DNA from: Daphnia carinata
Taxonomy: Eukaryota; Arthropoda; Branchiopoda; Diplostraca; Daphniidae
Length of the DNA stretch: 64,000 nucleotides
Direction: 5' to 3'
Assembly: GCF_022539665.2 (NCBI RefSeq)
Contig: NC_081336.1
Coordinates: 5,038,221 to 5,102,220 of the forward strand
Numbering within the stretch: position 1 is the first letter of the stretch; every line of letters starts with the position of its first letter. A program made the translations under genes and the position numbers. Below the pieces are notes generated by a model. The model did no database searches. It had not been told where the DNA came from and was given only the letters and a program-made list of their open reading frames with translations. Shown here piece after piece: positions 43,783-54,900 of this stretch.

Positions 43783-44073
43783 ATGGCTTTCTTACCTTCG
43801 AAATTCAGTGTGGTGGGAATCAAACACGCCAATTTTCGAAATTGTAAAATATTCCCAGTTGTTCCTACATTCTGGATTAATCCGGTTAAAATAACGTGTC
43901 CGTGGAGTGCATCGGCATCCGAGCAAGAAAAACTAAAAAATCTTGTCCGAAAACTGAAAAATCCGAGTGCTGGCTTGATAAACTACCAATGTAGAGTAGT
44001 TTCTACTACAAGTAAGATTACCATTAAAGAAGAGATTTGCAGAAGTAAAAGATCATCGGCTTTAGCAGATTAA
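43783..44073 (+). CDS. Small ORF divergent from the CACTA-like transposase
   Basis: ATG 43783 encodes 96 residues: a beta-rich start (FSVVGIKHANF), a VVPTFWI segment and CPWSASASEQEKLKNLVRKLKN, followed by CRVVSTTSKIT and a basic end. This resembles an N-terminal domain often found in uncharacterised arthropod proteins with the pattern FxVVxF...VVPxxW...xWP. An acidic run (GAAGAGGACGAAGAAGAAG) follows at 44090, in another frame. It may be the first exon of a second CACTA-associated ORF, or of a host gene. Confidence 0.4.
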   Translation: MAFLPSKFSVVGIKHANFRNCKIFPVVPTFWINPVKITCPWSASASEQEKLKNLVRKLKNPSAGLINYQCRVVSTTSKITIKEEICRSKRSSALAD

Positions 44074-45201
44074 AACTTATGGGTGCTTAAGACGAAGAGG
44101 ACGAAGAAGAAGAAGAGGTGGAAGATAATATTATAAAATGCAAATAATAAAAATAAAATAAGGAAAAATAAGATTAAAAAATTAAGAAATAAAAAAAAAT
44201 AAGAAACCCTGCAAAAATCAAAAGAAGCTCTCACTTTGATGGCTATGGCCTATAAACTTACCTTTCTACTAGCCCCAAATGTGAAAACGAATAAAAATCA
44301 AAGGCGATGTAATGATGAGCGGTATTCTAAAAAAAGGCGAGGTGTGATGAACGAAATTAGGGGAAATGAGATTGACCAATTCGGGCTCGAAAATAAGAAG
44401 CTTGCATGAAAATAAGAAGCTGGCATGAATGCATTCATGCCAATCTGATACTTTACATCTAAATCACAAAGTGGTATTCGTTCAGCAAATAAAGATTATC
44501 TTAGAAAAGGACCCTATGAATTACACAAATTGATTATGATACCTTTTTCACAGAAGGAGCAGATTTTCAGCGGCTTACAATTCGAGACAAATTTCGGCTG
44601 CCGAACAAATGAATTTCAGCAGGATAGCATCGACGGTATGGGAAACTCGACGAATATCCATTTCAACGATTCACTGTTGTTATCCAACACTAATGAGAAT
44701 GCGTTCTAGAACAAGGAGCAGTTGGTGTTTTTGAATCAGGTTCCTCGAAAAGCCTTCGTCATTATGGGCTTAATTGTCTCAACTATAGAAATCGCGGGGG
44801 TAGTGGCCAACAGACAGTCCTTTTCATCTTTTCGAGGTACTGTTTCAATTTGCAGTTGTGTCTCAAAACACTAACTTGTTGATTTTTAATTCCTGATTCA
44901 AAAGGCTATTAAGATCTCATCCAGCAAATACGTTCATCATTAATTTGTCTTTAACCGACATGGCAGCATCAGCTCTTCATTCGGTGGCTTCCTATTCAAA
45001 TTTTCAACAGAGATATTCCTTAAAAATATCCCAAAAACAGGAGAACAAAAAATGGCGTTCTCTACTCAACAAAACGACAAGGAAGACTGAGAACAAAGAG
45101 TGACGCTTTGCTTAAACGTTGCCAGTTCGCGAAATTCGCGTAGTTGCCAATTTTTAAAATTTGTCTCCACCTTTTTTTTTCGAAATATTTTTAAAATAAT
45201 A
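44074..45201 (+). other. Degraded region with one coding-like stretch
   Basis: Mostly AT-rich, with a direct repeat of AATAAGAAGCT(T/G)GCATGAA at about 44390-44430. From about 44540 to 44900 one plus-strand frame is open except for a TAG near 44707-44709 (QKEQIFSGLQFETNF ... NKEQLVFLNQVPRKAF) and may be a decayed exon, possibly of the 43783 gene. From 45088 begins the first copy of the segment duplicated at 49803-50310. Confidence 0.35.
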
Positions 45202-46643
45202 TCTATACTATATAAAAAAACAAGGAAAAGAGGAGGAGCCTGTGTCCGTCACGCTGTGCATTTGTTTTGATTGGCTGGCGTCAAATCCGCCGTCTGCTAG
45301 AGTGAATTGGTGGGATGGGCATTTGGAAGACTAAACTGGTTTACGGGCTTGGCTTAAAACGGATGGGCAACGGCACGTAAGCTGACGGACAAGGCATTTG
45401 ATGATTATTATTCTAATTAAATTTTAATTAATTTTATTTTATTAGTTTTACTTATTATTTTTATTGGCCACTACGGCAAGCGTTTTGGCGGGCAGAGAGG
45501 GGTTGGAGGGGAACAACGGCGAGTGGTTGGCGAGCAAAGTGGGTTGACGGGCAGAGGCAAAAAGTGAGTGGACAGGCAACTAAACGGGCCTTTTGAGGGG
45601 CAGAGACTGTACAATAGGTTGGATAAATGCAATTTTTTAGTCTACGGACTTGGCTTAAAACGAGTGGGCGCTACAGTAGGTAAGGCGACGGGCAACTACA
45701 GCAGGTTTTTTTGGTGGGCAAAGGGGGTTGACGGGCATCGACTATTCGACAAAAGACGGGCAGAGGGAAAAAGTGCTTGGACTGCAACTACAGCGGGCGT
45801 TTTCTGGGCTGGGAATGCGAGGGAAAGACGGGCAAAAGCAAATGAAAAAGTCAATGGGCCACTATAGCAGTCGTTTTGGCGGGCAGCAAGTGGGGTGACG
45901 GGCAGAGAGGGGATCGACGGGTAGCGAGTGGGCTGAGGGGTATCGAGTGGTTCGATGGGCAACGAGTGGGTCGACGGAAAGTTCGTGGGCCGACGGGCAA
46001 ATGAGTGGGTCGACGGGCAGCGAATGTTCCAACGGGCAGCAGGTGAGTCGACGGGCAAAGAGGGGGTCGACGGGCAGCGAGTGGGTCGACGGGCAGCGAG
46101 TGAGTCGACCGGCAGCGAGTGGGTCGACGGGCAGTTAGGGGGCCTACGGGCAGTGAGAGGGTCGACGGGCAATAACAGCGGGCTTCTTAGCGGGCAGAGG
46201 CAAAAACTGAGTGGTCGGACAACTATAGCAGGGGTTTTGACGGGCCTAGACTGTGAGGAAAAGGTGGGCAAATGCAAAAAAAAGGAAGATGTCCCCTAGC
46301 AGGCATTTTTGCGGGCACAATGTGAGTTGACGGGCAGAGTGTGGGCTGACGGGCCAAGAGGGGGCCAACGGGCAAAGAGTGGTTTGACGGGCAAAGAGTG
46401 GTTTAACGGGCAGAGAGGGGGTCGACGGGTAACTTCAGCTGGGTTTTTGGCCGGCAGAAAAGTCAGGTGATGGACGGGCAGAAACAGGGAGTGGGTCGGC
46501 GGGCAAGAAAGGGGAACTCCTAATTTGTAATAAGAATTAAAATTAGACAGGTGAAAAATAGGCGTGGTCGATTTTCCTAATAATAGAGTTAATTACGCTA
46601 GCGCCACCTATACCCCGGCCCTGGACGGGCCCAACGTTACTAG
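45202..46643 (+). repeat. Helitron-like unit 1
   Basis: 1442 bp, TC start to CTAG end. It has a leading 150 bp with TTGATTGGCTGGCGTCAAATCC, an AT-rich patch, then about 1 kb of an irregular minisatellite of the form GACGGGCAGCGAGTGGGTC, period about 18-20. Long frames in the repeat are not genes. Confidence 0.85.
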
Positions 46644-48092
46644 TCTATACTTTATAAAAAAACAAGGAAATTGGGGGAGGAGCCTGTCACATTGTGCTTT
46701 TGTTGTGATTGGCTGGCGTCAAATCCACCGTCTGCTATAGTGAATTGGTGGGATGGGCATTTGGAAGACTAAACTGCGGGTGGAATTGCGGAATTAGACA
46801 ATTTTCCGGTCTACGGACTTGGCTTAAAACGGGTGGGCAACGGCACGTAAGTTGACGGGCAGGGCATTTTATTATTATTATTCTAATTAATTTTTAATTT
46901 ATTTTATTTAGTTCATTAGTTTCTATTATTATTTTTATTGGCCACTACGGCAGGCGTTTTGGCGGGCAGAGAGGGGGCCGATGGGCAACAACGGCGAGTT
47001 CTTGGCGATCAAAGTGGGTTGACGGGCAACTAAAGCGGGCTTTTTTACGGGCTGAGCCTGGAACAATAGGACGGATAAATGCAATTTTTTAGTATTGGCT
47101 TAAAACCGGTGGGCGCTACAATAGGTAAGCCGACGGGCAGAGACTGTACGGTGGAAGACAAGCAGCTACAGCGGGTTTTTTGGTGGGCAAAGGGGGTTGA
47201 CGGGCAGAGGCTATTCAAGAAAAGATGGGCAGAGGGAAAAAATGGGTGGACGGGCAACTACAGCGGGCGTTTTCCTGGCTGAGACTGTGAGGGAAAGACG
47301 GGCAAAAGCAAATGAAAAGGTAAATGGGCAACTATAGCAGTCGTTTTGGCGGGCAGTGAGTGGGCCAACGGGCAGCGAGTGAGTCGACGGGCAGAGAAGG
47401 GGCCCACGCGAGTGGGCGATTGGAAGAGAGGGGGCCAACGGGCAGTGAGGGGGATGATGGGCAGTGAGGGGGCCGACGGGCAGCGAGTGGGTCGACGGGC
47501 AGAATGGGGGCTGACGGGCAGTGAGGAGGCCGACGGGCCGAGAGTGGGTCGACTGGCCGAGAGTGGGACGACGGGCAGAGAGTGGGCCGACAGGCAACAA
47601 CAGCGAATTTCTTGGTGGGCGAAGTGGGGTGACGGGCAGAGACTTTACGAGGAAAGACGGGCAGAGGCAACAAGTGGGTGAACGGGCAATTATAGCGGAC
47701 GTTTGACGGACGGCGACTGGACAAAAGGACGGGCAAATGGAAAAAATGTAGATGCGCCTCTAAAGCAGGCGTTTTGGCGGGCAGATAGTGGGCTGACGGG
47801 CAGAGAGTGGGTTAACGGGCAGAGAATGGGTTGACGGGCAGAGGGTGGTTTGACGGACAGAGAGGAGGTCGACGGGCAACTTCAGCTGGTATCTTGACGG
47901 GCAGAGAAAGTGAGGGTGTAGACGGGCAGAATCAATGAGTGGGTTGGCGGGTAAGACAGGGGAACCCTTGATTGCGAAAAAAATTAAAAGTAGACGGGCG
48001 AAAAAATGGAGTGGAATCATTTTCTTAGAAATAGCGTAAGGATACGCTAGCGCCACCTATACCCCGGCCCTGGACGGGCCCAACGTTACTAG
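46644..48092 (+). repeat. Helitron-like unit 2
   Basis: 1449 bp, directly joined to units 1 and 3 (CTAG|TCTATAC). Same plan as unit 1 with its own arrangement of minisatellite repeats. The leading segment (AAATTGGGGGAGGAGCC) differs slightly from units 1 and 3. Confidence 0.85.
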
Positions 48093-49598
48093 TCTATACT
48101 ATATAAAAAAAACAAGGAAAAGAGGAGGAGCCTGTGTCCGTCACATTGCTCTTTTGTTGTGATTGGCTGGCGTCAAATCCGCCGTCTGCTATAGTGAATT
48201 GGTGGGATGGGCATTTGGAAGACTAAACTGCGGGTGGAATTGCGGAATTAGATAATTTTCCGGTCTACGGGCTTGGCTTAAAACGGGTGGGCAACGGCAC
48301 GTAAGCTGACGGGCAGGGCATTTTATTATTATTATTCTAATTAATTTTTAATTTATTTTATTTTATTTTATTAGTTTTATTTATTATTTTTATTGGCCAC
48401 TAGCCCACTACGGCAGGCGTTTTGGCGGGCAGAGAGGAGGGTCGTTGGGCAACAACGGCGAGTTCTTGGCGAGTAAAGTGGGTTCACGGGCAGAGGCAAA
48501 AAGTGAGTTGACAGGCAACTAAACGGGCCGTTTGAGGGGCAGAGACTGTACAATAGGTCGGATAAATGCAATTTTTTATTCTACGGGCTTAAATCGATTG
48601 GGCGCTACAGTACGTAAGTCGACGGGCAACTACAGCAGGTTTTTTTGGTGGGCAAAGGGGGTTGACGGGCATGGACTATTCGAGAAAAGACGAGCAGAGG
48701 GAAAAAGTGCTTGGACGGTAACTACAACGGGCGTTTTCTGGGCTGGGACTGCGAGGGAAAAGTGGGCAAAAGCAAATGAAAAAGTCAATGGGCCACTATA
48801 GCAGTCGTTTTGGCGGGCAGCGAGTGGGGTGACGGGCAGAGAGGGGATCGACGGGCAGCGAGTGGGCTGAGGGGCAGCGAGTGGTTTGATGGGCAGCGAG
48901 TGGGTCGACGGTAAACGCGTGGGCCGACGGGCAGATGAGTGGGTCGACGGACAGCGAATGGGCCAACGGTCAGCACGTGGGTCGACGGGCAGTGAGAGGG
49001 TCGACGGGCAAAGAGGGGGTCGACGGGCAGCGAGTGGGTCGACGGGCAGCGAGTGAGTCGACCGTTAGCGAGTGGGTCGACGGGCAGTTAGGGGGCCTAC
49101 GGGCAGTGAGAGGGTCGACGGGCAATAACAGCGGGCTTCTTAGCGGGCAGAGGCAAAAACTGAGTGGTCGGACAACTATAGCAGGGGTTTTGACGGGCCG
49201 AGACTGTGAGGAAAAGGTGGGCAAATGCAAAAAAAAAGAGGAAGATGTCCCCTAGCAGGCATTTTTGCGGGCACAATGTGAGTTGACGGGCAGAGTGTGC
49301 GTTGACGGGCCGAGAGGGGGCAAACGGGCAAAGAGTGGTTTGACGGGCAAAGAGTGGTTTAACGGGCAGAGAGGGGTCGACGGGTAACTTCAGCTGGGTT
49401 TTTGGCCGGCAGAAAAGTCAGGTGATGGACGGGCAGAAACAGGAAGGGGGTGGGCGGGCAAGAAAGGGGAACTCCTAATTTGTAATAAGAATTAAAATTA
49501 GACAGGCGAAAAATAGGCGTGGTCGATTTTCCCAATAATGGCGTTAATAACGCTAGCGCCAACTATAACCCGGCCCTGGACGGGCCCAAAGTTACTAG
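48093..49598 (+). repeat. Helitron-like unit 3
   Basis: 1506 bp. It is closest to unit 1 in its second half (48780-49500 against 45850-46560), where the order of variant minisatellite repeats is nearly the same. The terminal hairpin is at 49572-49586 and CTAG at 49595-49598. Confidence 0.85.
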
Positions 49599-49802
49599 TC
49601 ACCAAAATTTAAAAAAAGGAGCTTCAATGTTGCACGTATATCGACAGTTTTTCTTGTTAGCTACAGCTATAGTTACGTCTGCTGTTGTTTACTTTCGTGC
49701 ATTGTTATTGTTGTTGTACAAGTGTTTAAATAACCATCGTTTTGATTGTTTTCGACTTGTCACCGTGTAGACACCGTGTAGACATGCCGATAGGGTTAAG
49801 AA

Positions 49803-50310
49803 TGAGAACAGAGTGACGGTTTTCTTAAACGTTGCCAGTTCGCGAAATTCGCGTAGTTGCCAATTTTTAAAATTTGTCTCCACCCTTTTTTTCGAAATAT
49901 TTTTTTAAAATAATATCACCAAATTAAAAAAAAAAGGAGCTTCAATGTTGCACGTATATCGACAGTTTCTCTTCTTAGCTACAGCTATAGTTACGTCTGC
50001 TGTTGTTTACTTTCGTGCATTGCTACTGTTGTTGTACAAGTGGTGCGGTCCTGGCACAGTGGCTATCGCCATACCTTCGTAGATAGTTACCTCGTGTTCG
50101 ATTCCCACCACCACCAACAATACTTCCCTTCCTTAAAAATATCAACTCAAAAAACAACAAAAACAATAATCACTCGTGCGTAAGGGATTGCTAGGCAAAC
50201 CCGTGAATCTGGTGCAGATACACCAGTCGCACTTAAAGCTAAAGTCCATGTTGTACAAGTGTTTAAATAACCATCGTTTTGATTGTTTTCGACATGTCAC
50301 CGTGTAGACA
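49803..50310. repeat. Segmental duplication copy 2 (carries a SINE)
   Basis: Matches the flanks of the Helitron array (45088-45201 plus 49599-49773) and preserves the unoccupied Helitron site near 49920. It is interrupted by the SINE at 50043-50248. Content is otherwise AT-rich and noncoding. Confidence 0.85.
50043..50248 (+). mobile_element. tRNA-derived SINE with 13-bp target duplication
   Basis: 206 bp flanked by TGTTGTACAAGTG at 50030-50042 and 50249-50261. The head has box A (TGGCACAGTGGCTATCGCC) and box B (GTGTTCGATTCCC) about 35 bases apart, as in a tRNA-derived promoter for RNA polymerase III. The body has no poly(A) end (finishing AAGCTAAAGTCCA). Copy 1 of the duplicated segment lacks it, giving the exact empty site. 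Confidence 0.88.
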
Positions 50311-50453
50311 TTTTATGTTTTGTAAAGTTTTCTCTGTTCTACTGAAAAAGTTCATCAAGTTGAACTGAAATGGAATATGTGTCCATATTCCTTACACACA
50401 ATAGTTGCCTTATTCTTTTGTTTGTATTGCAGTTACAGGATATTTTTTTCAAA
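50311..50453 (+). other. Region upstream of the BTB gene fragment
   Basis: AT-rich, with a TTTGTATTGCAG splice acceptor at about 50421-50432, which suggests that an upstream 5' UTR exon once existed. Confidence 0.4.
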
Positions 50454-50880
50454 ATGGGACAGAGTAGTGGGGTGCAGGAATACTGCTTAAGATGGAACAA
50501 CGGATGCGCTTCTTCAAAAGGGTAGCCTGGTTGATGTTACCTTGGCTGCCGAAGGGAAGTCTATTCAAGTGCATTGTTTGGTTTTATGTCCCTGTTCTAA
50601 TTACTTTCAGGTACTTAATTAATAGTTTTATTAATAGCCTGCTCATCATTTGTGATATTTCATTTGACCATACTAATAAATGTTTTCGTTAACAGGAATT
50701 ACTTTCATTACATTGGGACAAACAAGCTGGGGTATTTCTAAAAGATGTCAAGTTCGATCACCTGCAAGCACTTGTTGACTGCATGTACAAGGAGAAGTGA
50801 ATGTATCACAGGATCAACTAACTGCATTTTTAAATACAGCAGAGGCCTTAAAGATCAAAGGGTTAGCTGATGGTGACCCA
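50454..50880 (+). pseudogene. BTB/POZ (tramtrack-type) gene fragment, two exons
   Basis: ATG 50454 begins MGQSSGVQEYCLRWNN, the signature start of BTB-TTK domains. A small deletion just after it shifts the frame; the domain goes on as SLVDVTLAAEGKSIQVHCLVL and CSNYFQ, up to CAG|GT at 50610-50612. An 85-bp intron (50611-50695) separates exon 2 with VFLKDVKFDHLQALVDCMY and, after a 1-base frameshift near 50795, NVSQDQLTAFLNTAEALKIKGLAD. Such domains mediate dimerisation of lola/tramtrack-type transcription factors. The kept intron shows a DNA-level duplicate rather than a processed copy. Confidence 0.85.
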
Positions 50881-51259
50881 ACCATTGCTTTCCTCGCTTT
50901 TCATTTCTTCGATAATTTCCCCAACAACCTTGCCTCCGACGTGCTCTTTGGATATTGGCTCCTTTTCTTCACATTTGCCTTTACCCTTTTTCTCCATCCG
51001 TTATGATAGTAAGCTTATTGAATCGATAGAAAAATAGCTCGTTCCATTGCAACATTAGGGCACTCTTTTGCCCTATTTCTTTCTTTCAACCAGTCACAGG
51101 CAAGCGTATTGTACGAGGGTCAGTGCAAATGAGCTAGGAGTTTACATGGCTTGGGGGCGCCAACTGGTAGGATGAGAATGAAGCATAGAGCACGAGGAGA
51201 AAGAGGCTGACACGTTGTTGTTTTTCTCTTTCTCTCTGCGTTTTCACCTTAAAGTTCAG
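50881..51259 (+). other. Linker or intron after the BTB fragment
   Basis: A Phe-rich frame runs on to 51003 but has no recognisable content. The rest is noncoding and ends with a splice-acceptor-like CCTTAAAGTTCAG at 51247-51259. Confidence 0.4.
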
Positions 51260-51450
51260 GTGGAAGATTCAAAGGACGAGGAATCGGAAGTGGATGGAGG
51301 TGGAACCCGAGGGAGAAGCTACTAAGTACCGTTGTGTCCGTTGCGCCCGCGGCTATAACCGGCGCGACAACCGCGACCGCCACACCCGACTCGAGTGCGG
51401 AAGGCCAGGGCGTTTCCGCTGCCCCATCTGCCCTGGCCACATACGATGCA
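51260..51450 (+). pseudogene. C2H2 zinc-finger exon of BTB-ZF type
   Basis: After the acceptor at 51259 the frame encodes KYRCVRCARGYNRRDNRDRHTRLECG and then FRCPICPG (landmarks: C-x2-C-x12-H-x3-C then C-x2-C). This pair is arranged as in the alternative terminal exons of lola-type genes. The second finger is incomplete because its His pair is missing in this frame. It lies 0.5 kb downstream of the BTB fragment on the same strand, so both may come from one gene. Confidence 0.65.
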
Positions 51451-51746
51451 TGGCTTTACAAATGAATCAATTCACTTCAAAGCCGACGATGTGGTTAGAA
51501 CCTACAGTTTTAATATCTATCTCATCTGTCTCTCTCTCTCTCTTTGTGTCTGTCTCATTTCTTCGTCCGATGATTAACAACTTCAGTTTGATGTAGATGT
51601 GGGTTTTACTTTTCTTTTGGTGGTTTCCACTTTTATCGTTGCTTTTGATCAATCCCCACCTGCTTTGATTAACATATGGTTATACGGTGTGAGATCTGTT
51701 TTAACGTCTACACGTCAAAAATAATCATTGACGCGTTTGATTACAG
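51451..51746 (+). other. Intron-like sequence between zinc-finger and RRM exons
   Basis: AT/CT-rich with a (CT)n patch at about 51530-51545. Ends in GATTACAG, a splice acceptor for the next exon. Confidence 0.4.
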
Positions 51747-51905
51747 TTGACACCAGATTGCATCCAAATTCACCGCAACAATGACGGCCGTCCATCCGGA
51801 GAAGCAGTCGTCAACTTCCAGAATAGAGCGGAAGCTGAGAGAGCCATAGCCGAAAAGAACCGCCAAAATATTGGTACGCGATACATCGAACTCTTCATGA
51901 CCTAA
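51747..51905 (+). pseudogene. RRM exon (hnRNP F/H or glorund-like)
   Basis: Following an acceptor, 52 codons read DCIQIHRNNDGRPSGEAVVNF, then AEAERAIAEKNRQNIGTRYIELF and a stop at TAA 51903-51905. The GRPSGEAVVxF and RYIELF motifs are RNP1 and the end of a quasi-RRM of the hnRNP F/H group (family knowledge). Only the second half of one RRM is present, so this is a gene fragment. Such proteins bind G-rich RNA and affect splicing. Confidence 0.7.
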
Positions 51906-54900
51906 AACAGCGAATCCTACCAGGTCCATCATTTAACGAGAAGTGGAAAAAGAAGTCGATAACTAGCGGGAAAAAACAATTCCGCCACCGCCAATGGATC
52001 AGCACACTCCCCCTTGCACCTCTATCCCTTCAACTAATGACTTTCAATCGACTATTATTATCATCCTCTATGGGATATTTTCTCAAAACGAAATACATCT
52101 TGAAACTATCGAAGTTCAATCCAAACATTTTTTTTTTTACTTAAATCTTATTCAGTTTCTACCTTCAGTTTGGCAATAACCTTTATTTTTTTTTCCCATT
52201 GGGGGTTGAACGTGCAAATCTGGAGTCGCCACGTCAACTCCAACTAACCCAGCAAAATATGCCCCGCACTCCGATGTGATGTTGATAGAATTTTTTTTCG
52301 ATCCCTTTTTTTTCTGTGCATACGACAATGAGATCATTGCCCACGTCATCTTTCCTTAATTTTTCTTTCCCCATTTTTTGTTGTCTTTTTTTCGAAAAAC
52401 TGTTTGCCGAAGTCGGTGAAAAAGAAAACGTCTCGAATCTTGCCACTAAGGCATTGCAAGTTATGACACACAAAGTCGATCTAAGAACGTCTTTTTATAG
52501 CGTTTATTTTCCAATCACGTTTCGTAGCTAGCGTTATTTCCAATCGCCTGCTCGTCATAGTATAGTGACAGCTCTTCTCTCCGTATTCGTTTGCGGATTG
52601 AACCATCATAATTTATGTTTTCTCCTACTCTTTATTTTTTCCCCCCTTTTCAAATTTGCTGTTCAGAATGTTGATTGAACTAAAAGCAGATTGGCAATCA
52701 GACAAGAAGTGCGAAAAGCTTGAGTTTTCCCAACCAAATATGTTTTATCTCAAAGTTAAAACTTGTCAAAGACAGTAATATGGAATAGGAGTTCTTTCTT
52801 GAAGATAGTTACGTTGAAAAGAAAAAGATTTTTGAAAATAATATCGATTTTTTTTCCAAAGCTTATTTTTCATAGTTATATATTCTCATTCCTCCAATAT
52901 TATTTCACTTCCAAATGAAGAAAGGAAGAAAGAAAGAAAAAAAAACAATTACGAGTTCGTGCAATAACTCTTATTCTGCGATTGACACATTTCAGATTTG
53001 CCATAGTACTTAAGATGAAAATTAAAAAAAAAATCTTATTGATATTGATAACCAACCGATGGATTGTTTTGCTGTTGCAAAAAGAAGAGCTGTTAGGTTG
53101 CGAGTTACCATCGTATATCATCGACCGCTGCCCTTGTACGTTGTTGCATGTCAAATGCTAGTTTATATAGATTTTCATTGATATTATCTTCTCCCTTCGT
53201 TTTCTTTTAATACTTCTGCACTCCTCCCCCTCCCTCCTTTATTTTTTGCCCTACTCGAGGCTATACAGAACTAGCCAACTCTTCGTGTGTATTTGTTTTG
53301 TCACGTGTCTTTTTGCAGCAATGAATTACACATCTCTTAAACGAAACTGGTATTAATTGTTGTCTTATGTCTAGTTTGTATACTGAACGAAAAACATAGC
53401 CGTCCGTAACGAAAGCATGCGTAAAATCCCGCCGTGAACTTTGTTACATAAACATACATCATGACGCATGGACGCAGCGTTAAGTTCATTGGCTTTATTT
53501 GATTATTTGAAGAACTATAAACCCAAAGAGAAAATAAATCTGAGTTTCATGATTACCGCCAAATGTTGAATCGAACACAACCGGCAAAACTACTAAAAAC
53601 TCGACTATATGTTGCGAAACAAACAAAAAATATGCAATTGTATGAAAAACGTGTATTTTTCGGAATTCGTTTCATTGGATTAGGCAGCGAATTTTTTTAA
53701 TTTTAGGTTACGTCTATTGTCAAAGGGTAATTCGATTGAAGTGGGCCGAATGCAGATATGACGATCGATGAAAATGCCCTTGAATCTCTATCCTAACTGC
53801 GAGAAATGAAAATTTTTTAATAATTTTCTAATCATAATTTCCTAACAAAGATTCTAAGTCCTCACATTTCGTGACCGCCAACCTTCAGCCATCCTCTCCT
53901 TCAAAGTTTTTTCAAAATTTATCGCAAGGAATTTCCCAAAACCAAAGATTGACATTAAAGTTGTTGGCTATCGACGCAATCGTTTATTTTTCTTTCACAG
54001 GTTGGCAGAAATGACTTCTTTCGTTATGTGTCCATGATTCAAATTGTTTCCATTATTTATGATACGGTATCCAATGGTTTATCGCCTTTCCTCAGAACAA
54101 AATTGAGAGATTTGAACGCTTCTAAAACTTACCACCGAAAGATTTAGTTGCAATAAAATAACTTTTTCCCTATTTTGCCGAAAGATTACTTATCAAACAT
54201 AGGTATATATAGTATGTCTACCGAAAGTTTTTTTTGTTTTTCACTGTTGTTTTTCCCCATTGTAACGAAATGTTTAATACATTTTCAATACCGACCAACA
54301 ACAGTTTTTTTATATATCTTTTTTTAAATAAATACATATCTACAATACATATATTACGCTTGTGGCTACCAACCGACAACAATATTAAGCGTTAATTTTT
54401 TTTTTAATGTTTCTATTTGCCCGGCATTTATAAAGGTATTGTACAAGGACATTTTATGGTGTCTTATGTTTAATGGTAGCACGAAATTGATGGTGACTTA
54501 TGGATTATTCTTCTACGATTATCCATAGATTAGAGATTATGTTTTACGGAAGCGGCCTGATGAAGAGAAGTTGTTCAAGTATTATATGTTTTTAAGGCTT
54601 AAAATATTATCCCTGGACGAGAGATTATTGAGTACGGAAGCGGCCTGATGAAGAGAGGTTGTTCTATAATTATATGAGTATTACGGATTAAAAAAACTAA
54701 AAGTGCTGTTGCCTTATGAATTAAAAAAGAGGTAGAGGTGTAAAGTATTATATACCCGATATTTATCCAAAATCTGTAATTCGATATCCGGCTCTTGTAC
54801 TGACCACACGCGCATCCTCCGCTTCCGATTTTTCACATGTTTGACTTACTTGCAAATTGACTACTCATTTTTGACAAATCTTTTTTACTCTTAACTACTA

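Larger units (their letters stand above)
45202..49598 (+). mobile_element. Tandem array of three Helitron-like units
   Basis: The array begins TCTATACTATATAAA after an A and ends GTTACTAG before a T. Each unit begins with this TC-start and ends with a GGCCC-TGGAC-GGGCC hairpin followed eight or nine bases later by CTAG, the standard Helitron 3' structure. The empty site at about 49916-49925 in the duplicated copy (AATAATATCACC) shows that the array occupies exactly an A|T junction with no target duplication. No Rep/helicase is encoded, so it is non-autonomous. Orientation follows the hairpin end. Confidence 0.88.
45088..49773. repeat. Segmental duplication copy 1 (split by Helitron array)
   Basis: The flanks 45088-45201 and 49599-49773 together match 49803-50310 (without its SINE): TTGCCAGTTCGCGAAATTCG, TTTGTCTCCACC, AGGAGCTTCAATGTTGCACG and CATCGTTTTGATTG occur in the same order. 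The Helitron array interrupts copy 1 between A45201 and T49599. Copy 1 lacks the SINE present in copy 2. Confidence 0.85.

Noticed and set aside
45696-49255. Many long ORFs rich in Arg, Pro, Ser and Gly on both strands
   Set aside because: They lie in the period 18-20 minisatellite of the Helitron units and are open only because the repeat lacks stops; no domain is present.
45850-49400. CRISPR-like repeat array
   Set aside because: The repeats are contiguous and variable with no uniform spacers, and the sequence is eukaryotic.
52900-53154. Minus-strand ORF of 84 codons
   Set aside because: AT-rich with no motif and no splice or gene context.
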